In this document: positions 38,865 through 48,759 of the stretch, piece after piece | Numbering within the stretch: position 1 is the first letter of the stretch | Layout: each line of letters opens with the position of its first letter | Source: Stutzerimonas chloritidismutans AW-1 | GTDB taxonomy: Bacteria; Pseudomonadota; Gammaproteobacteria; Pseudomonadales; Pseudomonadaceae | Length of the DNA: 64,000 nucleotides | Direction of reading: 5' to 3' | Assembly (NCBI RefSeq): GCF_000495915.1 | Contig: NZ_AOFQ01000017.1 | Coordinates: forward strand, 117,607-181,606 | Made by a program: the position numbers and the translations under genes | The notes under the pieces: model-generated | What the model was told of the DNA's origin: nothing | Databases searched by the model: none | The model's input: only the letters and a program-made list of their open reading frames with translations

Positions 38865-39110
38865 GGTGTTCAGGTCATTCGAAGCGGGGGCGGGAGTTTA
38901 ACAGGCTGCCGCGCCGATGCTGGCCCGTTGCAGGTTCAATAAATCACCGATCGTCGCAGTTGGGGCTTGGCTGATCGAAATAATGGATTAGTCTTGTGCG
39001 CGCTGCAGGAGGCAGGGCGTTTGCATAGGGCTGTGCGGGAAATCGGGCGTGTAGCGCCCGTCTTGCAAATCACCGAGTCCGGAGGCCGCTTGCCAGCGCC
39101 CGCTCAATCC

Positions 39111-40748
39111 ATGCCGCTGTTGCTGTTGGCTGATCGACCCGAATGGGCCGAGCGGCTGCGCGCCTGCCTGCAGGGCTCGCACAGCAAGGAACGGCTGATC
39201 ATTGCGGCGGATTGGGACACGGCCAGTGCGTATCTGGAAACGCCCTGCCTGCTGCTGGCGACACCGGAATGCCAGGCGCTCGCCGAACGCTTCCCCTGGC
39301 CGCTGATCCTGCTGCTCGACGACGAACCGACGCAGATGCCGGAAGGCGCGGTCGACTGGCTGGTGGGCGACCAGCTCAGTGCCGAGGTGTTGCGCCGCTG
39401 CCTGCGCTACGTGCGCGAGCGCTGCAACCTGCAGGGAACCTTGCAAAGGCTGGCCGAGCAGGACCCGCATACCGGCATCGTCAACCGCCAGGGCTTCCAG
39501 GCGCTGCTGTTCGATGCCCTGGCCGAGCATCAGGAACAGGACCTGGTGCTTGGCTATCTCGATCTCGACAACTTCCGCCACGTCAACGATGCCCTCGGCC
39601 ACCAGGCCGGGGATCGCCTGATCCTGCAGGTGGTGGCGCGGCTCAAGGCGCAGCTGGAGGTCGGCGACATGCTGGCGCGGCTGGGCGGCGACGAGTTCGC
39701 CCTGCTGCTCGATACCCGCAACGATCCGGAGCGCGCTGTGGCGGTCGCCGATCGCATCGTCGAAGCACTGGCGGAGCCTTACTGGGTGGAGGGCGAGAGC
39801 CTGATGCTGGGCTGCAGCGTCGGACTGGCGCGTGCCAGCGAGGGGATCGACGCCGATCCGCTGCTCTGGCACGCGCAGATCGCCATGCGCCAGGCCAAGG
39901 CGGCCCAGGGTTGCACCTGGTGTTTCTACGATGAACAGGTCAGCCGCAGCGCGCGCAGCCTCGCCGATCAGGAAGGCGAGCTGCGCCGTGCGTTGCGTCG
40001 CGGTGAGCTGGAGCTGCACTACCAGCCGAGGCTGTGCCTGGAAAGCGGGCGCATCGTCGGACTGGAGGCACTGGTGCGCTGGCTGCACCCGGAAAGAGGG
40101 CTGCTGGGGCCGGATGCCTTCATTCCCATGGCTGAGGAGAGCGGCCTGATCGTGCCGCTCGGCTACTGGGTGATCGCCCGCGCGCTGCGCGATCTGCAAA
40201 GCCTGCATGAGGGCGGCGCGGATTCACTGCACATGGCGATCAACCTGTCGTTCCGCCAGTTTCAGGACAGTCAGTTGCTGCCGACGCTCAACCGGCTGAT
40301 CGACGAGCGCGGCATCGACCCGCACTGGCTGGAATTCGAACTCACCGAAACCGCGGTGATGCGCCGCAGCGAGCAGGTGCAGAGCGCCATGCATGCGCTG
40401 GGCGAGCTCGGCGTGCGCTTTTCGCTGGACGATTTCGGCACCGGCTTCTCGTCGTTCGTGCACCTGTCCAGCCTGCCGATCACCCTGCTGAAGATCGACA
40501 AGAGCTTTGTCGCCGGCATGGTCGTGCGGCCCGAGAAGTCGCAGCTGGTGCAGGCGATGGTCGGCCTGGCGCACAACCTCGATCTGGATGTGGTGGCCGA
40601 GGGTGTCGAGACCACCGAGCAGCTCGAGCTGCTGCGCCAGTTCGGCGCGCAGCAGGTGCAGGGCTATCTGGTCAGCCAGCCGTTGCCGCTGGCCGAGCTG
40701 CTGCATTTCATGAGCGCCGAGCGACTGGCAGCCGGCCTGGCACACTGA
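39111..40748 (+). CDS. GGDEF-EAL c-di-GMP phosphodiesterase, ProE-like
   Basis: From the ATG at 39111 the protein has 545 residues. An N-terminal receiver-like segment (about 1-100) seems to lack a phosphorylatable Asp. The GGDEF domain keeps LGGDEF, and the EAL domain keeps every catalytic element: GLEALVRW, INLS, ELTE, DDFGTG, KIDKSF, AEGVET and QGY. Hydrolysis of c-di-GMP is therefore expected; the GGDEF part may bind GTP or act as a cyclase. The frame stays open to a TTG at 38967, so a start up to 48 residues earlier is possible. It is divergent from rep, as in P. aeruginosa. Confidence 0.92.
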   Translation: MPLLLLADRPEWAERLRACLQGSHSKERLIIAADWDTASAYLETPCLLLATPECQALAERFPWPLILLLDDEPTQMPEGAVDWLVGDQLSAEVLRRCLRYVRERCNLQGTLQRLAEQDPHTGIVNRQGFQALLFDALAEHQEQDLVLGYLDLDNFRHVNDALGHQAGDRLILQVVARLKAQLEVGDMLARLGGDEFALLLDTRNDPERAVAVADRIVEALAEPYWVEGESLMLGCSVGLARASEGIDADPLLWHAQIAMRQAKAAQGCTWCFYDEQVSRSARSLADQEGELRRALRRGELELHYQPRLCLESGRIVGLEALVRWLHPERGLLGPDAFIPMAEESGLIVPLGYWVIARALRDLQSLHEGGADSLHMAINLSFRQFQDSQLLPTLNRLIDERGIDPHWLEFELTETAVMRRSEQVQSAMHALGELGVRFSLDDFGTGFSSFVHLSSLPITLLKIDKSFVAGMVVRPEKSQLVQAMVGLAHNLDLDVVAEGVETTEQLELLRQFGAQQVQGYLVSQPLPLAELLHFMSAERLAAGLAH

Positions 40749-40787
40749 TCGACCGCGTCCTGGCCGGCGCCAGGACGCAGCTCGGCT

Positions 40788-42761
40788 TCAGCGAACCATG
40801 TGCAGGAAGTGCATGTGCTTCTCGTACTGGCCGAGGATGTCACTGATGACATCCTCGCGGCTCCAGCCCATCACGTCATAATCCTGGCCGCCTTCCTTGA
40901 GATGCACCTCGGCGCGGAAGTACTTGCGCTCCTCGCGCTCGTCGTCCTCGCTGGTGGCGACGAAGCTCGGCATGGCGTAGGCCCGCGGGCGCACTTCGTA
41001 GATGAAGTCTGGCTCGCCTTCGTGGGTGATCTCGAAGCGCAAGCGACGATCATCACCTTCGCTGATGTCCACCGCATAGCCCTGCTTGCGCATTTCCTCG
41101 GCGATGTCCTCGTAGGCCGGACGCACCACTTCGGTGATGAAGCGCACCACATGGGCGCGTCGCGGGAACAGCATCAGCGTACGCAGGCGACGTTGCCAGC
41201 CACCGGCACTGCGCGGTGCGCTGGGCGAGGTGCTCAGGGCCTGGTAGCGCAGCCCCTGCTTCGTGGCATCCAGGCGCAGCGCCTTGAGCAGACCCCACAT
41301 CGAACACAGCAGCGCGATGGTGAAGGGCAGGGCGCTGGCGATGGTCGCCGTCTGCAGCGCGGTCAGGCCATCGGCGAGCAGCAGCGCGATGGCCACCCCA
41401 CCCATGGATGCGGCCCAGAAGATGCGTTGCCAGACCGGAGTGCCTTGCTGGCCGCCGGAGGCGAGCATGTCCACCACCAACGCGCCGGAGTCCGCCGAGG
41501 TGACGAAGAACACCACCACCATGATGATCGCGATCAGCGAGATGAAGCCCGAGAAGGGGAAGTGCTCGAGGAAGGCGAACAGGGCCAGCGAACTGTCCTG
41601 CTCGATGGCTTCACCAAGGCTGGAGACGTGTTCCCAGAGGATCATGTGGATCGCGGTGTCGCCGAACACGGTCATCCACAACAGGGTGAATGCGGTCGGC
41701 ACCAGCAGCACGCCGGTGACGAACTCGCGAATCGTCCGGCCGCGCGAGATGCGCGCGATGAACAGGCCGACGAAGGGCGACCAGGCCAGCCACCAGCCCC
41801 AGTAGAACAGCGTCCAGCCGCCGATCCAGTCGTTCGGCTCGTAGGCATAGAGGTTGAAGGTCTTGTTGACGATGTCCGACAGGTAGCTGCCGGTGTTCTG
41901 CACGAAAGTCTGCAGGATGAACACCGTCGGCCCCGCGATCAGCACCATCAGCAACAGCAGCGCCGCTAGCGTCAGGTTCAGCTCCGACAGCCGGCGCACG
42001 CCCTTGTCCAGGCCGGTGACTACCGAAATCGTCGCCAGCAGCGTGGTGGCGATGATCAGGCCGATCTGCACCGGCACGGATACCGGCAGGCCGTACAGGT
42101 GATTCAGCCCGGTGTTGATCTGGGTGACGCCGAGGCCCAGTGAGGTGGCGACCCCGAGCACCGTGCCGATGATGGCGAAGATGTCCACGGCATGCCCGAT
42201 CGGCCCATAGATGCGCTCGCCGATCAGCGGGTAGAGCGCCGAACGCAGGGTGAGCGGCAGGCCGTGGCGGTAGGCGAAGTAGGCCAGGATCATCGCCACG
42301 ATGGCGTAGATCGCCCAGGCATGCAGGCCCCAGTGGAAGAAGGTGATCTTCATCGCCTCATAGGCGGCCGCGCTGGTGCCGCCTTCGCCCACCGGCGGTG
42401 AGAGGAAGTGCATCACCGGCTCGGCGACGCCGAAGAACATCAGGCCGATGCCCATGCCGGCGGAGAACAGCATGGCGAACCAGGTCAGGGCGCTGTAATC
42501 CGGTTCGCTGTGATCCGGCCCGAGCTTGATGTCGCCGTAACGACTGAACGCCAGCAGCACCACCATGAGCAGGATGAGTGCTACGGCGAGGATGTAGAGC
42601 CAGCTGACGTTGGCGATGATCCAGGCCTGGGTATCGCCAAACAGCGTTTGCGCATGGCTCTGGAAAGCGACGCTGTAGATCACCAGCGCCAGGATTATGA
42701 CCGCCGAGCCGTAGAAGACCGGGGCGTTGAGGTGGGACGACGAGGGCTGTTTTGCCTCCAT
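40788..42761 (-). CDS. betT: BCCT-family choline/betaine transporter (BetT-like)
   Basis: This 657-residue carrier has about 12 membrane helices with the BCCT signature WTLFYWGWWLAWSPFVGLF and FVTSADSGA. A long cytoplasmic C-terminus (about 520-657) ends YEKHMHFLHMVR; such tails regulate osmosensing in BetT-type transporters. Choline uptake driven by protons is the likeliest role. The ATG at 42759-42761 was chosen over an upstream frame without conserved content. No bet catabolic genes are adjacent. Confidence 0.93.
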   Translation of the reverse strand: MEAKQPSSSHLNAPVFYGSAVIILALVIYSVAFQSHAQTLFGDTQAWIIANVSWLYILAVALILLMVVLLAFSRYGDIKLGPDHSEPDYSALTWFAMLFSAGMGIGLMFFGVAEPVMHFLSPPVGEGGTSAAAYEAMKITFFHWGLHAWAIYAIVAMILAYFAYRHGLPLTLRSALYPLIGERIYGPIGHAVDIFAIIGTVLGVATSLGLGVTQINTGLNHLYGLPVSVPVQIGLIIATTLLATISVVTGLDKGVRRLSELNLTLAALLLLMVLIAGPTVFILQTFVQNTGSYLSDIVNKTFNLYAYEPNDWIGGWTLFYWGWWLAWSPFVGLFIARISRGRTIREFVTGVLLVPTAFTLLWMTVFGDTAIHMILWEHVSSLGEAIEQDSSLALFAFLEHFPFSGFISLIAIIMVVVFFVTSADSGALVVDMLASGGQQGTPVWQRIFWAASMGGVAIALLLADGLTALQTATIASALPFTIALLCSMWGLLKALRLDATKQGLRYQALSTSPSAPRSAGGWQRRLRTLMLFPRRAHVVRFITEVVRPAYEDIAEEMRKQGYAVDISEGDDRRLRFEITHEGEPDFIYEVRPRAYAMPSFVATSEDDEREERKYFRAEVHLKEGGQDYDVMGWSREDVISDILGQYEKHMHFLHMVR

Positions 42762-42892
42762 GCTGCGCTCCTTCGGGTTGTTTCTGGGGAGTGGCCGCCT
42801 GTGGCGAAAGCCATCCAACTTAACACAGACCGCAAAGGATGCCCGTTGTCCGCCGCTGATCGATGCGACCCGAAGCCCGTGCTAGAGCAGGC

Positions 42893-44389
42893 TCAGCCTT
42901 GACTGCCGGGCCGGTACTGCAGGGCTTCGGCGAGGTGCTGGCGGCTGATTCGCTCGGCCTGTTCCAGATCGGCGAGGGTGCGCGCCACCTTGAGCAGGCG
43001 GTGCGCGGCGCGCAGCGACAGCGCCAGGCGTTCGCAGGCGCGCTCCAGCCAGGCCTGATCCTCGGTGCCGAGCTGGCAATGGCTGCGCAATCCGGCGAGG
43101 TCGAGAAAGGCGTTGGCGCAGCCCTGACGGGCGAGTTGCAGCTGCCGCGCCTGGGCTACCTGGGCGGCGAGCACGGCACTGCTCTGGCCCGTCTGCAGCG
43201 GCGCGTTGAGGGCCGTCGCCTCGCGCGCCACGGTCAAATGCAGGTCGATGCGGTCGAGCAGCGGGCCGGAGAGCTTGTTGCGATAGCGCTGGATCTGGTC
43301 CGGCGTGCAGCGGCAGCGCCCGTTGGGATCACCGAGGTAGCCACAGGGGCAGGGATTCATCGCCGCCACCAGCTGGAAACGCGCCGGAAAACGCACCTTG
43401 TCGCGGGCCCGAGCGATGACGATACGCCCCGACTCCAGTGGCTCACGCAAGACCTCGAGCACCTTGCGGTCGAATTCCGGCAGCTCGTCGAGAAACAGCA
43501 CGCCCTGATGCGCCAGGGTGATCTCCCCCGGCTGCGGACGACTGCCGCCACCGACCAGCGCCGGGCCGGATGCACTGTGATGGGGCTGCCGAAAGGGCCG
43601 TTGCGGCCAATGCTCGAGAGGGCTGTGGCTGGCCACCGAATGGATGGCGGCCACTTCCAGCGCCTCCTGTTCGTCCAGCGGCGGCAAGAGACCGGGCAGG
43701 CGGCTGGCCAGCAGCGTCTTGCCGGTGCCTGGCGGGCCGGAAAACAGCAGGTTGTGCGCGCCAGCCGCGGCGATCAGTAGCCCGCGCTTGGCCGCCTGCT
43801 GACCTTGCACGTCGGCCAGGTCGGGGTAAGGCTGAATCTGTCGTAGCAGGCCCTGGGCCACATAGGGTTCGAGCGGCGTGATGCCGTTGAAGTGCGCAGC
43901 GACCTCGAGCAAGTGCTCGGCGGCATAGACGGTGAGCCCCGAGGCCAGGCTGGCTTCCTCGGCGTTGGCCCGTGGCACCAGCAGCGCGCGCCCTGCCGCT
44001 CGAGCGGCGAGGGCAGCCGGCAGGACTCCCTGGACCGGGCGCAAGGCGCCGGACAGTGCCAGTTCGCCGAGGCATTCCAGGTTGTCGAGCCGCTCGGCCG
44101 GCAGCTGACCGCTGGCGGCGAGGATGCCCAGGGCAATGGACAGGTCGAAGCGGCCGCCGTCCTTTGGCAGGTCGGCGGGGGCGAGGTTGAGGGTGATGCG
44201 TCGAGCGGGAAAATCGAAGCCGGAGGTGAGAATGGCGCTGCGCACGCGATCCTTGCTTTCCTTGACCGCGGTTTCCGGCAGGCCGACCAGGGTCAGTGCC
44301 GGCAGGCCGTTGGCCAGATGTGCTTCGACGGTCACTGACGGCGCTTCGACGCCAATCTGCGCGCGGCTATGAACTATGGCCAGGGACAT
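42893..44389 (-). CDS. comM: YifB/ComM-family Mg-chelatase-like AAA+ ATPase
   Basis: This 498-residue protein has an N-terminal Lon-protease-like fold domain (about 1-170), an AAA+ core with Walker A GPPGTGKT (about 218-225) and Walker B-like GVLFLDELPEF, a zinc-like NPCPCGYLGD motif and a C-terminal Mg-chelatase domain. ComM is a helicase that promotes branch migration during natural transformation, relevant because P. stutzeri is naturally competent. GGAGTGAT precedes the ATG. It lies 37 bp after ubiK. Confidence 0.95.
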   Translation of the reverse strand: MSLAIVHSRAQIGVEAPSVTVEAHLANGLPALTLVGLPETAVKESKDRVRSAILTSGFDFPARRITLNLAPADLPKDGGRFDLSIALGILAASGQLPAERLDNLECLGELALSGALRPVQGVLPAALAARAAGRALLVPRANAEEASLASGLTVYAAEHLLEVAAHFNGITPLEPYVAQGLLRQIQPYPDLADVQGQQAAKRGLLIAAAGAHNLLFSGPPGTGKTLLASRLPGLLPPLDEQEALEVAAIHSVASHSPLEHWPQRPFRQPHHSASGPALVGGGSRPQPGEITLAHQGVLFLDELPEFDRKVLEVLREPLESGRIVIARARDKVRFPARFQLVAAMNPCPCGYLGDPNGRCRCTPDQIQRYRNKLSGPLLDRIDLHLTVAREATALNAPLQTGQSSAVLAAQVAQARQLQLARQGCANAFLDLAGLRSHCQLGTEDQAWLERACERLALSLRAAHRLLKVARTLADLEQAERISRQHLAEALQYRPGSQG

Positions 44390-44426
44390 CCGATCACTCC
44401 TTTGATCGTGTCGCCGGCCCGGTCTA

Positions 44427-44687
44427 TCAGGACGCGGGCGGCGTGAGCTTTTCTTCCAGTTCGGCAACCTTGGCTTCGAGCGCCTCCAGGCGCGCGCGGG
44501 TGCGGGCTAGCACCACCATCTGGCTGTCGAATTCGTCGCGGCTGACCACGTCGAGCTTGTTCAGTGCGCCCTGGACCACACCCTTGAGCTGGGCTTCGAA
44601 CTCGCCACGCGGCAGCGGCGTCTCGCCGTTGAACAGGCGCGAGGCCTGGGAGCCGATGGCATCTAGGAAAGCTTTTGGCGGCAACAT
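44427..44687 (-). CDS. ubiK: Ubiquinone biosynthesis accessory factor
   Basis: This 86-residue BMFP/YqiC-type protein has an N-terminal helix (MLPPKAFLDAIGSQASRLF) and a C-terminal coiled coil rich in Glu/Leu heptads (ARLEALEAKVAELEEKL). UbiK helps assemble the aerobic ubiquinone-synthesis complex and binds lipids. The ATG at 44685-44687 was chosen over a GTG three codons earlier. It is divergent from glnK, as in other pseudomonads. Confidence 0.92.
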   Translation of the reverse strand: MLPPKAFLDAIGSQASRLFNGETPLPRGEFEAQLKGVVQGALNKLDVVSRDEFDSQMVVLARTRARLEALEAKVAELEEKLTPPAS

Positions 44688-44787
44688 TGAAAACACCTGT
44701 GGTTGAACCGGGCGCAGTGTAGCACGGGCTTTTTCCGCTCTTTCTCAGGGGGCGTGCACAAAAAATGAGCAGCTGCTGGTGCATGCG

Positions 44788-44804
44788 CGCACCAATATTG
44801 TGCG
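44788..44804. promoter_or_regulatory. NtrC-type binding site
   Basis: CGCACC-AATAT-TGTGCG keeps the GCAC-N7-GTGC core of the NtrC consensus. It lies about 90 bp upstream of the sigma54 promoter, a normal enhancer distance. GGTGC (44779-44783) and a second GCGCACC (44847-44853) are extra half-sites. Confidence 0.65.
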
Positions 44805-44879
44805 TGTTCTGGCCGCTACCGTCCGTCGGGCATCCGTTCCATCCGTGCGCACCCCGTAAAAACGGGCATTGCGTAAAGC

Positions 44880-44895
44880 TGGCACTGATTCTGCT
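44880..44895 (+). promoter_or_regulatory. Sigma54 (RpoN) promoter of glnK-amtB1-amtB2
   Basis: TGGCAC-N5-CTGCT matches the -24/-12 consensus (TGGCAC-N5-TTGCA/T) with one mismatch outside the invariant GG and GC, which are correctly spaced. It implies a leader of about 180 nt. Confidence 0.85.
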
Positions 44896-44911
44896 TTGTC
44901 CCCAGCGACGC

Positions 44912-44935
44912 ATGCACCAACGGGTTGCGGTGCAT
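44912..44935 (+). repeat. Leader inverted repeat made of NtrC-like half-sites
   Basis: ATGCACC (44912-44918) and GGTGCAT (44929-44935) are exact 7-bp arms 10 bp apart, just downstream of the predicted transcription start. Each arm contains an ideal NtrC half-site, but the spacing is 10 instead of 5. Confidence 0.55.
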
Positions 44936-44941
44936 CGGTGA

Positions 44942-45424
<483 letters not shown>

Positions 45425-45462
45425 GCAGCACCTCCGAACCCCCACGCCCCAGGAGTAAAACC

Positions 45463-46779
45463 ATGACTCTGCGAAAATTCGCAGGGCTAGGAGCCCTTTT
45501 GTCTCTGATAAGTCCAGGCCTGGCCCTGGCGCAGGAGGCAACGCTGGATTCAGGCGACACGGCATGGATGCTGACGGCCACTGCGCTGGTGCTGTTCATG
45601 ACCATCCCTGGGCTGGCGCTGTTCTACGGCGGCATGGTCCGCTCGAAGAACATTCTCTCGGTGATGATGCAGTGCTTTGCGGTCACCGGCCTGATGAGCA
45701 TCCTCTGGATGGTCTACGGCTACAGCCTCGCGTTCGACACCACCGGTATGGAAGCTGGGGTCACCAACTTCAATTCCTTCGTCGGTGGCCTGGACCGTGC
45801 CTTCCTCAGCGGTCTGACGCCCGACAGCCTGGTCGGCGCCTTCCCTGAAAGCGTGTTCATCACCTTCCAGATGACCTTCGCCATCATCACCCCGGCGCTC
45901 ATCGTCGGCGCCTTCGCCGAACGCATGAAGTTCTCCGCGATGCTGGTGTTCATGGGCGTCTGGTTCACCTTGGTCTACGCGCCGATCGCGCACATGGTCT
46001 GGGGCGGCGACGGCGGCCTGATGTGGGATTGGGGCGTGCTCGATTTCGCTGGCGGCACCGTGGTGCACATCAACGCTGGTATCGCCGGCCTGGTGGCCTG
46101 CCTGGTGCTGGGCAAGCGCAAGGGCTATCCGACCACGCCGATGGCGCCGCACAACCTGGGCCTGACCCTGGTCGGTGCCGCAATGCTCTGGGTCGGCTGG
46201 TTCGGCTTCAATGCGGGCTCGGCCATCGCCGCCAACGGCACCGCGGGCATGGCCATGCTGGTGACGCAGATCGCAACTGCCGCTGCGGCGCTGGGCTGGA
46301 TGTTCGCCGAGTGGATCGGCCACGGCAAACCCAGCGCGCTGGGCATCGCCTCCGGCGTGGTTGCCGGTCTGGTCGCCATCACGCCGGCTGCCGGCACAGT
46401 GGGCCCGATGGGCGCTCTGGTCATCGGCCTGGTATCCGGAGTGGTCTGCTTCTTCTGCGCCACCAGCCTGAAACGCAAACTCGGCTACGACGATTCGCTG
46501 GACGCCTTCGGTGTGCACGGCATCGGCGGCATAGTCGGTGCGTTGCTCACCGGCATCTTCGCGGCACCCATGCTGGGTGGCTTCGGCGAAGTGGAGAACA
46601 TCGGCCTGCAGCTGTGGATTCAGTTCAAGGGCGTGCTGTTCACCGTGGTGTACACCGGCATCGCCACCTACCTGATCCTCAAGGCGATCGATCTGGTGAT
46701 GGGCCTGCGGGTGAACGAGGAGCAGGAGACCATCGGCCTCGACCTCAGCCTGCATAACGAGCGTGGCTACAACCTGTAA
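45463..46779 (+). CDS. amtB1: Ammonium transporter AmtB1
   Basis: The 438-residue precursor has a signal peptide (about 1-23, ending ALA-QEA) and 11 membrane helices. The pore twin histidines are His202 (VVHINAGIAG) and His352 (FGVHGIGG), with the recruitment Trp in AHMVWGG. It conducts ammonium across the inner membrane as a trimer and is regulated by GlnK. It lies 38 bp after glnK and is cotranscribed from the sigma54 promoter. It is closest to E. coli AmtB in the C-terminal tail GLDLSLHNERGYN. Confidence 0.96.
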   Translation: MTLRKFAGLGALLSLISPGLALAQEATLDSGDTAWMLTATALVLFMTIPGLALFYGGMVRSKNILSVMMQCFAVTGLMSILWMVYGYSLAFDTTGMEAGVTNFNSFVGGLDRAFLSGLTPDSLVGAFPESVFITFQMTFAIITPALIVGAFAERMKFSAMLVFMGVWFTLVYAPIAHMVWGGDGGLMWDWGVLDFAGGTVVHINAGIAGLVACLVLGKRKGYPTTPMAPHNLGLTLVGAAMLWVGWFGFNAGSAIAANGTAGMAMLVTQIATAAAALGWMFAEWIGHGKPSALGIASGVVAGLVAITPAAGTVGPMGALVIGLVSGVVCFFCATSLKRKLGYDDSLDAFGVHGIGGIVGALLTGIFAAPMLGGFGEVENIGLQLWIQFKGVLFTVVYTGIATYLILKAIDLVMGLRVNEEQETIGLDLSLHNERGYNL

Positions 46780-46902
46780 TCCATTCAGGGCACCCCGGAG
46801 CCAACCCCGGGGCCAATCCGAAAAGCGGCACCGGCCATCGACGCGGCATGCGATGGCCTGTGGACCGAACAGCGCACAAAGCGCGACAGCAAGAGGTGAA
46901 AC

Positions 46903-48153
46903 ATGGATAGCACTGCATTGATACCCGTCCAGTACGGACTCGATACCTTCTACTTCGTGATCTGCGGAGCGCTGGTGATGTGGATGGCGGCAGGTTTCGC
47001 CATGCTCGAAGCCGGTCTGGTCCGGGCGAAGAACACCGCCGAGATCCTCACCAAGAACATCGTGCTCTACGCGCTGGCGTCGATCATGTATCTGCTGGTC
47101 GGCTACTACATCATGTATTCCAGCCCGGACGGCGGCATCCTGCCGAGCCTGGGCTTCCTGATCGGCGACGAGAACGCCGTCGACGTGGTCGCTGCCGGTG
47201 GTGAGGACGCGCCTTACTACTCCGCGCGTGCCGACTTCTTCTTCCAGATCGTGTTCGCCGCGACCTGCATGTCGGTGGTTTCCGGTGCGGTGGCCGAGCG
47301 CATGAAGCTGTGGGCGTTCATCGCCTTCGCGGTGGTGATGACCGGCTTCATCTATCCGGTTCAGGGCTTCTGGAAGTGGGGCGGCGGTTTCCTCGACGCG
47401 GCGGGCTTCCTCGACTTCGCCGGCTCGGGCATCGTACACATGGCCGGTGCGGCGGCTGCTCTGGCGGGTGTGCTGCTGCTTGGTCCGCGTAAGGGCAAGT
47501 ACGGTGCGAACGGTCAGATCAACGCCATCCCCGGTGCCAACATGCCGCTGGCGACCCTCGGTGCCTTCATCCTGTGGATGGGCTGGTTCGGCTTCAACGG
47601 TGGCTCGCAGCTGAAGATGAGCACCATCGAAGACGCCAATGCCGTCGCTCAGGTCTTCGTCAACACCAACATGGGCGCTGCAGGCGGCCTGATCGCCGCG
47701 CTGATCACCGCGCGTCTGCTGTTCGGCAAGTCCGACCTGACCATGGTGCTCAACGGCGCGCTGGCCGGTCTGGTGGCGATCACTGCCGAACCGCTGACCC
47801 CGAGCGCTCTGCAGGCGACCCTGATCGGCGGCGTGGGTGGTGTGCTGGTGGTGTTCAGCATCCTTGGCCTGGACAAGCTCAAGCTCGATGACCCGGTCGG
47901 TGCCATCTCCGTGCACGGTGTTGCCGGCATGTGGGGCCTGCTGGCCGTGCCGCTGACCAACGCCGATGCCACCTTCGGTGCCCAGCTGCTGGGTCTGGTG
48001 TCGATCTTCCTCTGGGTGTTCATCGCCAGCCTGATCGTCTGGGGCATCATCAAGGCGGTGATGGGCCTGCGTGTCAGCGAGGAAGAGGAATACGAGGGCG
48101 TGGACGTCGTCGAGTGCGGTCTGGAAGCCTATCCGGAGTTCACTCGCCAGTAA
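46903..48153 (+). CDS. amtB2: Ammonium transporter AmtB2
   Basis: The 416-residue second transporter has no signal peptide; it begins MDSTALIPVQYGLDTF and enters the membrane at about residue 15. The twin histidines are present as His179 (GIVHMAGAAAAL) and His338 (ISVHGVAG). It is clearly divergent from AmtB1, with an insertion near residues 88-108 (DENAVDVVAAGGEDAPYYS), so it is not a recent duplicate. It follows amtB1 by 123 bp. P. stutzeri A1501 is known for this glnK-amtB1-amtB2 order. A strong terminator closes the operon. Confidence 0.95.
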   Translation: MDSTALIPVQYGLDTFYFVICGALVMWMAAGFAMLEAGLVRAKNTAEILTKNIVLYALASIMYLLVGYYIMYSSPDGGILPSLGFLIGDENAVDVVAAGGEDAPYYSARADFFFQIVFAATCMSVVSGAVAERMKLWAFIAFAVVMTGFIYPVQGFWKWGGGFLDAAGFLDFAGSGIVHMAGAAAALAGVLLLGPRKGKYGANGQINAIPGANMPLATLGAFILWMGWFGFNGGSQLKMSTIEDANAVAQVFVNTNMGAAGGLIAALITARLLFGKSDLTMVLNGALAGLVAITAEPLTPSALQATLIGGVGGVLVVFSILGLDKLKLDDPVGAISVHGVAGMWGLLAVPLTNADATFGAQLLGLVSIFLWVFIASLIVWGIIKAVMGLRVSEEEEYEGVDVVECGLEAYPEFTRQ

Positions 48154-48172
48154 CGATTCGCTGGTTCATGAC

Positions 48173-48204
48173 AAGGGCGCCTTTTGGCGCCCTTTGTTTT
48201 TTTT
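48173..48204 (+). terminator. Intrinsic terminator after amtB2
   Basis: AAGGGCGCC and GGCGCCCTT form a perfect 9-bp stem around TTTT, followed by TGTTTTTTTT, 20 bp after the amtB2 stop. Confidence 0.92.
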
Positions 48205-48255
48205 GGCGCCACGCTAGAATGCGCGCGACCAGCCGTTGAACATGAGTCTTCGAAC

Positions 48256-48681
48256 ATGTGGCAACAGACCCTGATCACCTTGCGCGCGCGGCCACGCGGC
48301 TTTCATCTGGTCACCGATGAGCTGCTCGACGCACTGCCGGAACTGCGGCAATGCCGGGTCGGTCTGTTACACCTGTGGCTGCGGCATACCTCGGCCTCGC
48401 TGACGATCAACGAGAATGCCGATGCAGCGGTTCGGCGAGATTTCGAGCGCTTCTTCAATCGCCTGGTGCCGCAGGGTGAGGGAGGCTATGAGCACGACTA
48501 CGAAGGGCCGGACGATCTGCCGGCGCATTTCAAGGCCAGCCTGCTCGGCTGCCAGTTGAGCCTGCCGGTCAGCGATGGGGGGCTGGCACTCGGTACCTGG
48601 CAGGGCATCTATCTCGGAGAGCACCGCGACCAGGGTGGCGCGCGGCAGATTGTGGCAACGCTGCACGGGACGGCAAGTTGA
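48256..48681 (+). CDS. yjbQ: YjbQ-family secondary thiamine-phosphate synthase-like protein
   Basis: This 141-residue UPF0047 protein shows the family core [14 protein letters not shown] (about residues 40-53) and [13 protein letters not shown] near the C-terminus, with conserved histidines probably binding metal. YjbQ can show weak thiamine-phosphate synthase activity; its main role is unsettled. The ATG at 48256 gives the usual length of about 140. Confidence 0.9.
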   Translation: MWQQTLITLRARPRGFHLVTDELLDALPELRQCRVGLLHLWLRHTSASLTINENADAAVRRDFERFFNRLVPQGEGGYEHDYEGPDDLPAHFKASLLGCQLSLPVSDGGLALGTWQGIYLGEHRDQGGARQIVATLHGTAS

Positions 48682-48759
48682 ATTTTTTTTGGCGGTGTCG
48701 GTCTTTCCGCATCGCTGGGCTATAACTTACTCCGCTTTGGCAAGGCCATGAGGTTGAAC

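Noticed and set aside
45550..47916. 788-codon minus-strand open frame opposite the ammonium transporters
   Set aside because: It is a shadow frame full of His/Arg/Gln/Gly, with no domain, lying over two clear genes.
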